Assembly: GCF_030247195.1 (NCBI RefSeq)
Contig: NC_080670.1
Location: 32,040,497-32,104,496, forward strand
Length of the DNA: 64,000 nt
Source: Topomyia yanbarensis
Lineage: Eukaryota > Arthropoda > Insecta > Diptera > Culicidae
Direction: 5' to 3'
In this document: positions 12,780 to 24,100 of the stretch, one piece after another
Position numbering within the stretch: position 1 is the stretch's first letter
How the letters are laid out: the number at the start of each line of letters is the position of its first letter
Program-made: the position numbers and the translations under genes
The notes under the pieces: model-generated
The model's database searches: none
Told to the model about the DNA's origin: nothing
What the model saw: the letters and a program-made list of their open reading frames with translations, nothing else

Positions 12780-13200
12780 TACTGCCGTCGTTTGGTAGAT
12801 TGTAAGCGATGTAGGCTGGTCGATTCAAGTGGAGGCATTTTGTCAAAAAGTGTTGGTATGGCAAGCAATATGCTCCTGCGGTGTGAAGCTTACTATTTCT
12901 GCAATACCGGAACTATTAATGAGGAAATCCATTGATATGAATATTTGCAGAAGAGGTTGCTGCTCTTTTTATAGGAGAAGCATAATGGAGGGACACTATT
13001 TCGGATTTAGCGTCGGAGCACTACGTCAAAACAGGTCTTAGTAGGCTCACGGTAAAGTTGCTATCAATCGACCGAATTGCTCTCAGTTTCTGCCCATCGA
13101 TCGTTACTGGGCGATTATGTAAAGGGTCTTAGGAAAGACTGGAAAAGTTGGGAATGTGTATACGACATACAACGACTGACTAATGAGGGAGATGCAAATT
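12780..13200 (+). pseudogene. decayed Tc1/mariner-like transposase fragment
   Basis: In shifting plus frames the conserved order of an IS630/Tc1/mariner transposase C-terminal half can be followed. VLVWQAICSCG is at about 12850. DLASEHYVKT is at about 13005, in the place of the usual D-x-A-x-x-H block with the second catalytic Asp. PIDRYWAIM, a stop, then RVLGKTGKVG is at about 13096, matching the region before the third catalytic acidic residue. At least two frameshifts and an internal stop make it inactive. The N-terminal half could not be followed upstream (12.0-12.78 kb), although that DNA probably belongs to the same element. No TIRs were found. The 124-codon minus frame at 12398-12772 is not thought to be real. 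Confidence 0.6.
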
Positions 13201-15500
13201 ATCAATATTAATCGTTCGTAAATAGAATTTGGCACAAGGGAATTTTGGACAACAACAAGCAAAACTGTAGCCAAGTGTGGTCTCATCACACTGATAGGTG
13301 ATCCAAATGCGTTCTATTTGCTTTAGCGTTCACACATGAAATATGGAGAGCTTATTCTGTCCATAGCATTTTTATTCGTCGCCCTCCCAACACCTCTCTC
13401 GTTCTCTCGCGTCACTATCCAAATCCACCTTTATCAAAACAGATGATAGCACGGGGACGGTCGCTGGTGATGGTCGTCTGGTGATTGTTGTTTATCATCT
13501 CTATGCGAGTAGCGGATCTCGCCTCTCGACAATTTGTTTGAATTAGAATAGCAACCGGTTGAGAGGCACATGGCAGTTCCAAGCTGGACTAAACTGGAAT
13601 CCACTTGGAAGGTGAGAAGCAACTTAAGTGTGCCGTCGTCGTTACGGATCCGACGACGAATGGATTGGGTGTCATTGAGGTAGAACAAGCAAAGTATTCT
13701 GACGTTGGGAGTATCATAGGTTCCAAAATGGTTGCAGCTGTGTTGTGATGAAATTATAGACTAAGTCAATAATCGATCATTGTCTATGCATCAGGAAGCC
13801 TAGTTCGATTATTACAGTTGTTGAACTGATGTAGGTATAAAGTGTTAACATTTCCGTAATTAAACAAACGGAGTGTTATGAGTTTTATGATAATGTCTAC
13901 TTATTCTGTTCGATTTATATGTGGCTCTTTTGAGAGCAAACTTGAAATTTTGATTCACGTAATAACAGTTTGAAGTCTGATGAAAAAACACATGTTGTAA
14001 CCTGATTTCCGTTGTTTACTAGGGTTGTCTGAGCATAATGCGCGAAGAAATGGTGTCAACTTATAATTATAGACTGGAAATCTTCATTTTTTATATGTAG
14101 AACATCAAACCTTTCGCGGAAGAAATTATCTGTACCTAGTAGATGTGTCGACGAACGATCTTTTCGGATTATCGAGTAAAATCCATACAAAACTCGTCAC
14201 AGCAGATACACGAAATCTCTTGTGTACCAGTATGACAAAAGGTAAAAATTAGTAACCATTTATCATCAAAGAAACACGAACTACCACAAACGCTAGGAAT
14301 AAATTAAATGTATCGGAGAAGTTTACGTTCAACACTCACTCCCCCTAAATGTATGCAAATTTGTTTATTGCATGCCTCGCAGCGTAAACACATGTATTCC
14401 CATCGCCTCCATAATGTGGTGTAATGGTTTCAATGTTTTCCCGTTCCACCTCTTTTCGAAGATATAATTAAATTACCGTGTGCGATAAACTGGCGAAAGC
14501 CGCGCCATCAGCCACCGACTAAAGATTGATTTTTTTTATCACTTTCCTGACGCACTAATAAAATTAACAGATCCCCCATCCCCTTCTTCGTGCTGTTGCG
14601 GGATGGGGGGTTGATGTGTAAGCGAAGCGTTAAATTATTTTGTGTTTACTTTAATTATGAATAATAAATTGCAATGGGTGCAGTGGTCAACCGGGTGTAG
14701 TTCATAACCCCGCGATGGTAGGGTACTAAAAATTATAATGATGAAGTTGTTCGCCGCAGTTTGGGCGTTCTTTTTATTAAAAAAAGTTGTGTTAGGCAAA
14801 TTGGCGAATCTGACGTTTATATCTGGAGGTAGGCAGCGAAGGGAGGTGAAGTTTGTTCCTTGTTTTAAAACGAGATTGTTGGATAATTGGAAATAAGTCT
14901 AATAAAATCGAATGTCTACCACGAACTGAGTAGTTAGTAAGCAATATACAAAGCAGTGGGCCCAGGTGGCTTCCTTGACAAGTATTTCAGAACTAAACTG
15001 TTGAGAGGATTAGATGTTATTGTTTGCCAAGAGTTTCAACTATATTATTATTCAATCTATACGATCTGATTTTCAACGGGGTTCGAGAATCGAGGGACGG
15101 GGAAAACATCTTATTTTTCTGTATCAGTATGTTTATTTGTGTTGATAGCCTGTTCGCTTTAGAAAAGGTTATATATCTGGAGTTTTCTTCCATAATTTTA
15201 TTTCCTTTAAAGAATGCTTTTATGTAATTTTGATGAAGATGCCTTTTACCTGAATGTTCCTGAGGGCGTGTTGGTAGAGAAAACATTTGTCCATACAACG
15301 AATTTTTATTACTTACGCGAATATTTATGCTCGTTAAATATTGGTTCACAAAGTTTAATAAGTTTGAATAAATGGTGTAATAGAAAGTAATTTTTATTGC
15401 CATTTTCATTTAGATCTCACAATTTTTATCAAAACAAATTAGTGTGGACCAAAATGCTGTGTAATTCGTTAGTGTTTTGAACTTTCTGGAATAAAGCTAA
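13201..15500. other. unassigned sequence
   Basis: No gene supported. The part at 14.35-14.85 kb is less repetitive, with octamer-like ATGCAAAT and several CpG words, and could be conserved non-coding DNA. The overlapping frames at 15.02-15.41 kb have no motif. Confidence 0.3.
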
Positions 15501-15790
15501 GTTATGGAAATTATTTGCATGGTGAAAACGTAAAAAACTCTTTGATTTAGCCCTATCGATACATTCATATATAAACCGCTCGTGTGAATAAACAGACAAA
15601 TAGTGTCTTCAGCAAAGTTGCAACAAAATGAAAAAGATGGGTGAAGTTATGGGAATTATTTGAATGGTGAAAACGTACTCGTACTAACGCATTGATATAT
15701 AAACCGCTTGTGTTCATATAAAGGTGAATAGTGTCTTCAGCAAAGCTATTTCAAAATGAAAAAGATGGGTGGGTGCATTGAACATAAGCG
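15501..15790. repeat. two tandem copies of a 145-bp repeat
   Basis: 'gttatggaaattatttgcat' at 15501 recurs as 'gttatgggaattatttgaat' at 15646. Both units continue through 'ggtgaaaacgta', 'tatataaaccgct', 'agtgtcttcagcaaag' and 'aaaatgaaaaagatgggtg'. Confidence 0.7.
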
Positions 15791-16199
15791 GTGCGTCGTG
15801 ACTGCACACTTGGTTCACAATTGAAATCTAATAATTGTCCTTACACTATCAATACTATTGTCAATTCTTTAGATTTTCGATGGCATAATGTTAGAAGGCC
15901 GATTGAGAAAATTTTCGACCGAAGCTAAGTTGTAATTACTGGATTACAGGTGAGGCTATGAACAGCAAATCGGTCGGTAATCCACCCAGTAAAACAACTC
16001 CCCGTGAATGTTGGGATGTGATCATCATAATACAGCGCATTTCAGAAAAAAAATCAGCCTTCTGCATTGCGGAGGATTGATTTTTCCAACGAAAGTGGTT
16101 CGATTGGTTCTGACACCTGTTTGATTTTGATGTCCGTTGTTGAGAATGCAAATCACATTCGTTTGGCTGATCAATAAATATGACATGCACAATAATATA

Positions 16200-16310
16200 C
16201 GGGCGACGAAAATTTAGTTAGCCTTCTTATTGCACAGACTGACCGTGCATCATCATGCTTCTCATTCGACTACCGAACGATGAATGATGCACAAAAATAC
16301 ATGCGTCATT
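16200..16310. repeat. 100-bp dispersed unit, copy 1 of 4
   Basis: The unit runs 'cgacgaaaatttagtt', 'gaccgtgcatcatcatgctt', 'ctcattcgact' and 'gaatgatgcacaaaaata'. Related copies begin near 17050, 17155 and 17590. Confidence 0.6.
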
Positions 16311-16334
16311 TTTTTCTTTTTTTTTATTGTCCCG

Positions 16335-17040
16335 ACATAATTAAATATCATGGAGCAAGGAACTGGAAAATGTGAAGTATATTTAAAGTTAAGAATCATA
16401 GTACAAGAAAGTTTAGAAAGCGAGGACTGGGGTCATAGGAGCAAGTTTAGAGTTTCTCAACGATTTAACCCTTTGACACCTACCGCAGGAGTAGGGATGT
16501 TTTAGCATTTTTATCAAATGAGAATCATCTGAGTCTGAGCCATGGCCGGACAAGCAAAAATTTATGTCAAGGAAAGCTTCCACACTACGCATTTTTGCGA
16601 CGTTAAACCTAGCTTTTGTCTCTTGCATATTGCCAGCTGCAGGGGTGTTTTATTTGCTCAACTATTGCGTTTGTCTCAGCATCGGTGTCATAAAGCCACA
16701 TGTGCCGATTGAACACGAAGTTGGCGACCAGCACTCGATGGCTACTGATGGATCCCTGTCATGGTACATTCTTTTTTCCTTTTGTATTAACCTTGAGTTA
16801 ATTTTTACCTTTTTGTATTGTAACGATATTCAATTAGCGAGGAACCAGGTAGGTATTCCGCTGGCTCAGATGATTCGCCTTTGATTAAAATGTTAAAACA
16901 TCTTGACTTCTACGGTAGAAGACAAAGGGTTTCTAAACTGTCTTCCTTCACCTCCTTGCTCTTTCTTGAATACTAAGGGTCTTAATATTGAATATACTTC
17001 ACATTGACCAGTCTCTTGCTAATCTCGTTACAGTTCAAAA
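16335..17040. repeat. long inverted-repeat structure
   Basis: The left arm (about 16335-16545) pairs with the reverse complement of the right arm (about 16862-17040). Matching blocks include 'aatgtgaagtatatt', 'aagtttagaaa' or 'cagtttagaaac', 'aaccctttg' and 'gattctcat' or 'gaatcatct'. The spacer is about 315 bases and holds a 106-codon frame without motif. Divergence suggests an old foldback or MITE. Confidence 0.5.
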
Positions 17041-17154
17041 AGGACAAAAATTTAGGTTACCCGCTTACCGCACAGTCTGGCCGTGTATCAACATACTTCT
17101 CATTCAACTAACGAATCATAAATGAACCACAAAAATTCATGCAGCACCTTAGAT

Positions 17155-18070
17155 AGGCGACGAAAATTTAGTTTGCCCTCTGACCGCGCATCAACATGCT
17201 TCTCATTTGACTAGCGAACAATGAATGAAGCCCCAAAAATACACGAGCCTTATATAACTGTCCAATATTCGATTAGGTCTTTTAGCTGTTTCATGTTGAC
17301 AATTTCGCTTGAAATAGGCCGGTAGATTTCCATTTCAATGTTGCTTCTGAGAGATTTTCTGAAAATTAGTTTTTGCATTTTTTATGGATGTCATAAATAC
17401 TTCAGAATTTAATACATCATTGGTTCCCACCGGTAACGTTAAAAAATTCTACCTCCAGTTTCTTATAAAATTGTTACGAACACGCCATTCAATATCAGTA
17501 AATACTTTCGACCGTCTTTTTTTGCCTTTGAGCACACTGCGCATCGCTGAAAATACACGAAAACTTCACCTCTCCGTATTTAGACATGATTAGTTTACCT
17601 TACTACCGCATCGTCTGACCGCGCATCGGCATGCTACTCATTCGACTAGCGAACAATGAATGAAGCACAAAAATAATTGCGAGCCGTATGTAATATTCCA
17701 GTATTCGACTAGGTTTTTTAGGTGCTTCATATTGACAATTTTGCTGGAAAAAGACTGGAATTTCGGCTTGCAGTGTTGCTTTCGAAAGATTTTCTGAAAA
17801 TAAGTTTGTGCATTTTTTATAGATGTCATTCATACTTAATACAACGATGATACAATATAGGACTTTCTATGGTGAATCCTGAGTCGTAATCATGACAAAA
17901 TATTTCCAAAACTCATAAACAAAAGTGCAGTTGTCAATCGATATCGGTGCGTTATCCAATATGATGAAATTTTGTTGAAGACATCTAATTATTTATTTTG
18001 GGATTGGCATCACTTTGTATCGTTGGAAAAGGTCGAGAACTTCGCCTCTCCGTATTTCGACACCAGGTAT
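17155..18070. repeat. tandem duplication of about 440 bp
   Basis: 17155-17590 and 17591-18070 share the same order: the 100-bp unit with 'catgctt.tcatt.gactagcgaacaatgaatgaag', then 'atattcgattaggt', 'ttgacaatttt', 'gttgctt', 'agattttctgaaaat', 'tgcattttttat.gatgtcat' and finally 'cacctctccgtattt' or 'cgcctctccgtattt'. Confidence 0.6.
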
Positions 18071-20068
18071 GCAAACAGTTTGACATTAGGTATGCTAACA
18101 GTTTAGTCGTGCGACATTTTGCAGATTGTTAAGCCCAATGAAGCTCTATTCCCCGCTTAAATTAAAAGAATAATACGCTACGCTACAAAATCTTTCGAAT
18201 TTGAACTGTTTTGCGAAACCCTTAAATCATGTCCGATTATGTTAAAATGTTGCAAAGGGACTTTTTTCGAGGTGTTAAAAGTTTTTCTACACTACCTGTT
18301 TTGATCATATATTTTGCAGTCCATTTCTTTTGATCAAAGCCTACGGTGCTCAATTAGCAATATTATCAGTTCTCAGACTACGCTGTGTGCCTATCAAATC
18401 CAGATCTTCATATACCACCTCTGTAATCAGCCGGAACACTACTGAAAGCACTTACACATATGTCGCCCTGAAAAAATTATCTACGGTATTCAAATCAAAC
18501 ACACAGTTTCTAACATCAACAGTTAAATCGGGGACAGTTGCCCAACCAGTGGAGATTGTAAAGACCAGAAGAAAAGATAGTTCCGTTTTTAAGAATGAAA
18601 AAAGCGATCTACTGTAATATAGCCGTAAATAGCGTTCTCAGTATAATCCAACAACATCCAATATCTTCCTTCTTAAGGTGAAAGATTTGGGTGAACACCA
18701 ATTTTTCTCCACTAGGAAGAAAATTGAGTGAAACCGCTTTTGCGTGCAAAGGGTACAAAGCATATAATAGAATTTGTTAAAGAATTTGCGTTTCGACTTC
18801 CGCTCATTAGAATCCGACACTAACTTTATTGAAGCCATAACCCATTTCTACTTCATTTTTAGTGAAAGGAATTCAGAAAAGAACATTTAAATGGCTAATA
18901 AACCGATACCTGTATGTGAACAAGTGATGGAAACTTCACACACAATGTTCCAGAGATTTGCGATTTACTGGTGAAGTTTCTGGAACCAAGAATGTAATTT
19001 CAAGTTAACTACAGTAGCTGTTGATTCTAAATATTGTCGTGTGCGGCCTCTTGTTGCGTGATGGAACATTTATTGAAGGTGAAAATGGAACTTCGACTTC
19101 AAGAAGTTACTTTTATACAGTTTCATCAGAAACGCAATTGTGCACAGATAAAAATGATTCAACGTCGACATCTTGTGTTACCTCGAAAAAAAAATTTTTT
19201 GGAAGGTTGTCTGTTTGGTACATTTTGGAGTTTGTGAGTCGCGATGTGATTTGAGTTTGTGATATTTTTATGCCAAAGGTCTAGGAAATAAAACATCTAA
19301 ATTGTGTCTTGAATATAAATCTTTTTTTTATAAATCCTGCATACCAAGTTCTTTCATATCAATAAAACGACGATAAATACCATCGCGCCTCAAATGGCGC
19401 CATTTCCTCGCACTTATCGCCACATATTTTTCAAGTTGACTTTTTAATGCTTTAATGCTCACAAAGTAGCAGCAGTAACCCTTCTAAATGGCTCGAAAGA
19501 TACTTTCCACCAACCGGAAAAACCATTAAATACGCCTATCGCCACTCTCGCGTAGAGGTCGTAGTCGAACTTTTCCACCAGCCACGAAAAAACCTTGAAC
19601 CATTACTCACCTTTAACCACTTGACTTAATTGACCAGCTAGAATTTTACTGTGTGCCTTTTCTGAAATTCCTTCCCGTAGTTTTTTTATTTGGTCTCACT
19701 CTCTCCCTCTCTAATGAGTGCATATATCTTAATGAGCGGTGTACCTGTCCCTTCCCCCCTACCGGTCACTTCCGTCAACCCACTCGCCAATGTTGTTTCT
19801 ATTTGTAAAGGGCCGTGGCACTTGTATGACTCCAACTAGAACATTTTTCAACCCCCTGTGGCCTTAAAGAAAGAAGACCGTGTTTTAAAAAGCTTTTTCG
19901 TTGAATGTGTACCTACCTATATGTGTGTGTGTTGGCGGGAAAAAGTATAAGCTTCACTGTCGCCATGCGTTCAGCTGACTGGCCTCGGGAAGCTGCGGTT
20001 TACCAAGCTACTCCATTTCTGTACTGTACATGGTTGCGATGCATGATGGTGTTGGGGGGACTGAGGCG
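18071..20068. other. unassigned sequence
   Basis: No gene supported. A 95-codon frame at 18330-18617 has no recognised motif. 19.4-20.0 kb is less repetitive and lies downstream of the CUB gene. Confidence 0.35.
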
Positions 20069-21016
20069 TTTATTTTTTCGCGGTTTTCAACTAACAAGAC
20101 GGCGAGGATTTCGGCACCAGACATAAATTAGAGCACTGTTTCTGGAAAATTTCCACACGAAATTGTTTTATTTTAGTCAGTTTTATACGTTCTGTCTCAC
20201 TCGGATGCTGCGGGATAAGGATGTGGCACACAGACAGTCACACACATGCATAGATTCATATTTTTTCTCGCGTATTTTGTGCAGATATAGCGCTATTCGC
20301 TTTCCGCAAGTTGATCACAATCACGATCCCGCTGGTCGGGATCAAAGGGAAAACTATATCTAATCTACTTTGATTCTGTTTCTTTTTTTGCTGTTGGGTA
20401 TGTACATTTGTTTTTTTTTTCTCTGGCTGGCGGCTTGTTCAGTGTAACATATTCAAGTATGCTTCAGCTTCAATTATTCAGTTCCATCTTTTTTTCCACT
20501 TTTAATTTGATAACTTAGATTATGGCAGATTCACTTTTCTGACTGAATAGGAAATCGTTCCTGTAAAACAAAACAATTCGTCTTTTAGCTCTGTAATAAA
20601 GCTGTCTCGAAAGACGTTACGTATTTCAATTAGCTAAGAAATTCGAGCTATCCAATTATCCTTCTCATCGCTACGGATACTTTGTTTCGGCGATTCTTCC
20701 GTTCATAATCTGTCCACGTAGGGCTAAAAACTGCGGATATCTATTTTCCCAACCGTTAATGACGTTCAGCATCTCAGTCAGTCCCGGACGTGTTTGACAC
20801 ATACTCGAACCAATGATCCAGGATTATCAAGACAATTTACTCGTCCACCCAGATGATGCAGCTTCCCATCGCCACCGCCCAAACGTCACGGAGTCGGACG
20901 TGTATCGTGTCGTCACCTCCTTAGCTGTCTGTCTGCATGCACTGCGGAATCTCGTACATGTCGTTCTTTTTGTTGTCGTCGTCGTCGTCGTCAACGGAAG
21001 CAACAGCAGGATAGGG
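20069..21016 (-). other. probable 3' UTR of the CUB gene
   Basis: The stretch directly after the stop codon at 21017 lacks recognisable transposon repeats. AATAAA hexamers on the minus strand occur at about 20166-20171 and 20069-20074 and are candidate poly(A) signals. The actual end is unknown. Confidence 0.3.
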
Positions 21017-21195
21017 CTAACAATGTTGCTTGAGCTTATGAGGATGATGATGTTGATGACGACGATGGGTCGAGTACGTGACGGCGACGTACTGTCTGTT
21101 TGTTCCGACTATAGCCGCCTCCGCTCTGGATGATATCAGTAGCAGCAGCAGCAACTGCATCATCAGTACTAGGATAAGACCGTGGGAGCGCAGTT
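21017..21195 (-). CDS. CUB gene exon: transmembrane segment and C-terminus
   Basis: Acceptor TTTATTTGCAG at 21196. Its phase fits the previous exon (G|AA). It encodes LRSHG, the hydrophobic stretch LILVLMMQLLLLLLI and a tail ending HHHPHKLKQHC before TAG. A membrane anchor directly after two CUB domains makes sense. The frame itself is short, so this exon is less certain than the CUB exons. An alternative last exon is possible. Confidence 0.6.
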
Positions 21196-24100
21196 CTGCA
21201 AATAAATAAAGGATATTGTAGTAGTGGGGAATTGCAGATAGCAGGAACGATACGAATAAAGGTTTCACGATAGTCGCAGCCGGTAGGGTCGATGTTAAAC
21301 TCGTGAACTGGGTAGAGTTTTCCGTTTTGAGGAGGTAACATTAGATTTGAAGATTAAATAATTAACGTGGACACGGTTATGCGTTTAAAGTTTCGCGCAG
21401 TAAATATGGGAATTTAAATATCATGTATGTGAACACAGATAGTGCTTCCATTTTCGGATTAGCGTCTATTTGGCTGTCGAAATCGGTCTGTCATGATACT
21501 GATGAGACGAGGTCCAAACTAAGAACAAACCCATTTTGGCCAGAATTAGAATTTGCAATGGAATTTGGGTCCGACTTCGTCTCATCCGAATCCGACATTA
21601 ACTTAGTGACAGAACTAAGTTAGCGCCGAAATGACGCTGCTTGAAAAACGCCAAAGCGAAATGAAGAGGACATAAAGAACGCAATGGCATCTGTTCAAGA
21701 TGGCACCAGTACTCGATCACTTGAACCGGAATGCACAACTTCAATTCCACACTCTGGCAACGACGAGGACACCGAAGAATGCATTTGCAAGTACAAAGCC
21801 AGACGGAGCTGCTGAATAAACCTGTTTTTTCAACATTTTCTTCCGCGGTTACATGATTTTTTACACCATTTGTACTTCCTCATTTTCTTACCATGGCATC
21901 CATTATTTGGGTTATTAATTTTTAAATAATCTGCAGTATTCATACTCTCCATATATGAGTTGAACCGCTGATTTTCTAGGCGTGTACGTGTTTTATTTAA
22001 CCTCGAATATAGTGACCTATCGCACCGCAAATTTTAAAAACATCCAAACAAGTTTCTTCGCCTTGTTGGATTTAGCTTGAAAAATATTAAGCTTGGCATA
22101 CATTTATTATTGCCCAAACGTTGCAAGATGTACAACCTTTCCAACGAGTGCTTGTGTATCAAAATCAGTACAAAAATACCATCGCACGAGCTCGCCAAAT
22201 AAAACTGACCTACTTGACCTCACTCTACTCTATGTTTGTAATAATTTAGAGTTTTGTACATTTTTTTACATTTTACTAGATTTTTTTCAAGTTAACTAAT
22301 TTATAAAATTCCGACAAAATTTATTTTTTTTTCAGTTTCATTATTTTGACAACTATATTCAATTTATATAATTTCAACGCAGGTCAGCCAATTGCTTCTT
22401 TTTTCCAGTACTATAGCTTCAACAATTCTTTCTAATGTTCACCACGTTTTTGCGAAAAATGCAATGCCACAAATTCTAACATTTTACGAATGTTTGCAAA
22501 TTTTAAAAATGCTGTGTAATGTGATATAAGGCCATCACCATCAGTTCAAGCGTTTGCGAATATATGTATCAGGGCAAACTTATTGTCGCCCTGGAAGAGT
22601 TTATCGCGTAACCTGCACCTTGTTCAAATGAAGTCAAAAAGAATTAGACGGATTTGTAAGCAGAGATAGTTACGCGCACTCCGTCAGTAAACAGGATTTC
22701 CTATCAACAATAACATGCTGTCAGGTCAGATAATTTCTCTATACGCGCTTGAATTCGTATCGAACCTTCTAACGTTTCTTCATTTTCATCCGCATCCGAC
22801 TCAGCGATCCATTTTGGGAAGAAATATTTAAAAAAAACTTTGAAAAATGGACTTTGAAGCGTTCGGCAATATTTCTTCATTTTTGTAGTACTTTAATACA
22901 ACATTTCCATGCCACTGACGGAAGAAAGAGAAGAGAAGCTACTATTGCTGGTGTACCATTTCGTGAGAACGTCAAGTAATCGAGAAATTTCGGGATATCC
23001 GTGAGAATTTATCCTCGAGAAAAAAAATCAAAGTATTCGAAGAAAATTCCGAGGGGAAGATTCTCGATGAACACGGGAGGGCTTATTGGGCGATCTGCTT
23101 TCTTCAGCAAAGTTGTGTATTTGGTAATAATAAATGAACATTGTCGTCGCGTCGAATCAGAAACAAAAATGTTGGGCCTCAAAATTTGAATTTAAGAATA
23201 GAAAACGTCTGATAAGTCGACAAAGAAAAGATGCCTTCAGCAGAATTTATAAACATTCTCTACAACTGTTTCGAAGACAATCATGCGCTATCTTTTTTCG
23301 TTCAAAAGCTAGATTTTATATAGCCTACCATGATCATTTTTTTAAAAGGAATATCGCCAAAAGATGGTGCTTTTTATATACATGAACATTGCAGAACATA
23401 TCAACTCGCAAACATGGTTAGTTTTAGCTACATCTACATAAGTTCCTCAATCGCATGTTTTGAACCACTGTGTGACACTCAAAAACACGAATATCAACAC
23501 GACCACGGTTACAAAAACGCACCAGTCTACGATAAATTCCAGACGGCTAGCATATGCGACATACAAACATCCCGCGATAAAAATAACGCATACAACGACA
23601 TACAAATGCTCGAGTCTTTTGCGATAATACAAATTTGGTGGCAAACGCAATCAATCACGCTTACCTATGCCCTTCATTTCGCAATCAGGAAACCCTTCCC
23701 GATGGTTAAGTCAACGCGTTAGCGCTTACAAATTCATAAACACGGTTTCACACGTCAGCTCTCATGAATCATACTCGTCTGGGAGCTTCGACGCACTCAA
23801 ACGCCCTCGCGAATATGCAAACAACTACACGGTTATATAAACGAAAGCAAGCACGCGAAGTTATTCACACGCTAGCATCGGCGGCATAAAAATATCCGCG
23901 CGATCAAACGTGTTAACCTAAAACCGCTTGTACCCTTCGCGATAATGCAATTCTGGTCTTTCTTCTAGATCTGAACCATTCGCTCAAAATCGTAGATCGC
24001 GCGAACATTCAACAGCCCACACGTTTGTACACACGACGTTACACGCTACACACTAACCCACACGATCAAATTCGTTAACATACAAATGCTTGAGTTGTCC

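Noticed and set aside
16564..16884. 106-codon frame between inverted repeats as a transposase
   Set aside because: Hydrophobic stretches only, no catalytic motif.
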